Positions 63,683-64,000 of a DNA stretch of 64,000 nt are shown here, in pieces. The notes under the pieces are model-generated. The model was given only the letters and a program-made list of their open reading frames with translations. It was not told the DNA's origin and searched no databases. The translations under genes and the position numbers were made by a program. Every line of letters starts with the position of its first letter. The stretch's first letter is position 1. This DNA comes from Anthopleura xanthogrammica. Lineage: Eukaryota; Cnidaria; Anthozoa; Actiniaria; Actiniidae. The DNA lies in contig OZ025218.1 in assembly GCA_964019055.1 (NCBI GenBank), forward strand, positions 10,413,486 to 10,477,485, in the 5' to 3' direction.

Positions 63683-64000
63683 TCCCAAAAACAGCAACAA
63701 GTTTGACTTCTTGTCAAAGTTTCGAGTCGAAAATACCCCTTTTTAAAAATTATTTCGACGGGAATACACGCACTTTCAACCAATGTGGCAAGTCTTCTTG
63801 GATATGTATCACATTATGCTTAAATTTAAGGCATTTGAAGAGTATTTGGTTTGATTTTGGCGCGAAATATGAACGATATACGATGGAGGCAGTTGTGAGT
63901 GTACATGGCCGCCATTTGAACGGCAAAGAAACGACTTCAGATCAACCTAATAAAGCAGACATTCCTCATGAAGCTACTAAGTACTGTCCATTGTATGAAG
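63683..64000. repeat. Segmental duplication unit, copy 3 (left part only)
   Basis: The similarity begins at ccaaaaacagcaacaagttt, corresponding to about 31907 in copy 1. Copy 3 therefore lacks the SDHAF2 exon and starts inside the spacer before the ankyrin gene. It runs off the window. Confidence 0.92.
63883..64000 (+). CDS. Ankyrin-repeat gene, copy 3, partial first exon
   Basis: The frame starts at the ATG at 63883 with the same MEAVVSVHGRHLNG start and is open to the window edge (39 codons). The visible coding part matches copy 1 (KYCPLYE) rather than copy 2 (KFCPLDE). Whether the rest is intact cannot be seen here. Confidence 0.8.
   Translation, partial: MEAVVSVHGRHLNGKETTSDQPNKADIPHEATKYCPLYE

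Overview
The window is animal nuclear DNA. Genes are split by GT-AG introns, spacers are AT-rich, and the introns are full of microsatellites and short inverted-repeat transposons. A PTEN with vertebrate-like exon phases, a full-length IKK and no vertebrate-type repeats suggest a non-vertebrate metazoan. A cnidarian (anthozoan) is my best guess, but that is inference from style only.

Layout. 1-6495: one uncharacterised intronless ORF (1600-2286) in gene-poor DNA. 6496-14029 (+): PTEN in ten exons, with large satellites in its introns. 17401-18174 (-): a UBE2M/UBE2F-like E2 with an acidic tail. 19817-30267 (+): an I-kappa-B kinase in 27 exons, from kinase domain to C-terminal NEMO-binding motif. 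30941-31671 (+): SDHAF2 in two exons. From about 31339 a unit of roughly 14.5 kb (SDHAF2 exon 2, an ankyrin-repeat gene, and a convergent ZIP8/ZIP14-type metal transporter) is followed by a second, diverged copy (about 46687-59417). The start of a third copy (about 63683 to the window edge) lies beyond a 4.3-kb element with long inverted arms.

The copies have different fates. Both ZIP genes are intact, at 520 codons each with identical exon lengths. The second ankyrin gene is broken by two in-frame stops and loss of its last two exons. The second SDHAF2 piece is an orphan exon, yet it differs from the first only at three synonymous sites. Insertions present in one copy and absent from the other give paralogous empty sites. 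One of these dates a TA-flanked mariner-like MITE.

The most unusual pattern is a two-part mobile architecture seen at five places: a terminal-inverted-repeat MITE directly abutting a separate hairpin (8106-8428, 21501-21787, 48661-49152, 55852-56147, 62327-62793). Several of these and related MITEs carry repeated CCAAT-box (NF-Y-like) sequences.

PTEN (phosphoinositide phosphatase), IKK (NF-kB signalling), the E2, SDHAF2 (flavinylation of succinate dehydrogenase) and the ZIP transporter do not form one pathway. Their adjacency looks like ordinary animal gene order. Exon coordinates were read by eye from splice sites, and reading phase closes across every exon of PTEN, IKK, SDHAF2, the ankyrin gene and both ZIP genes.
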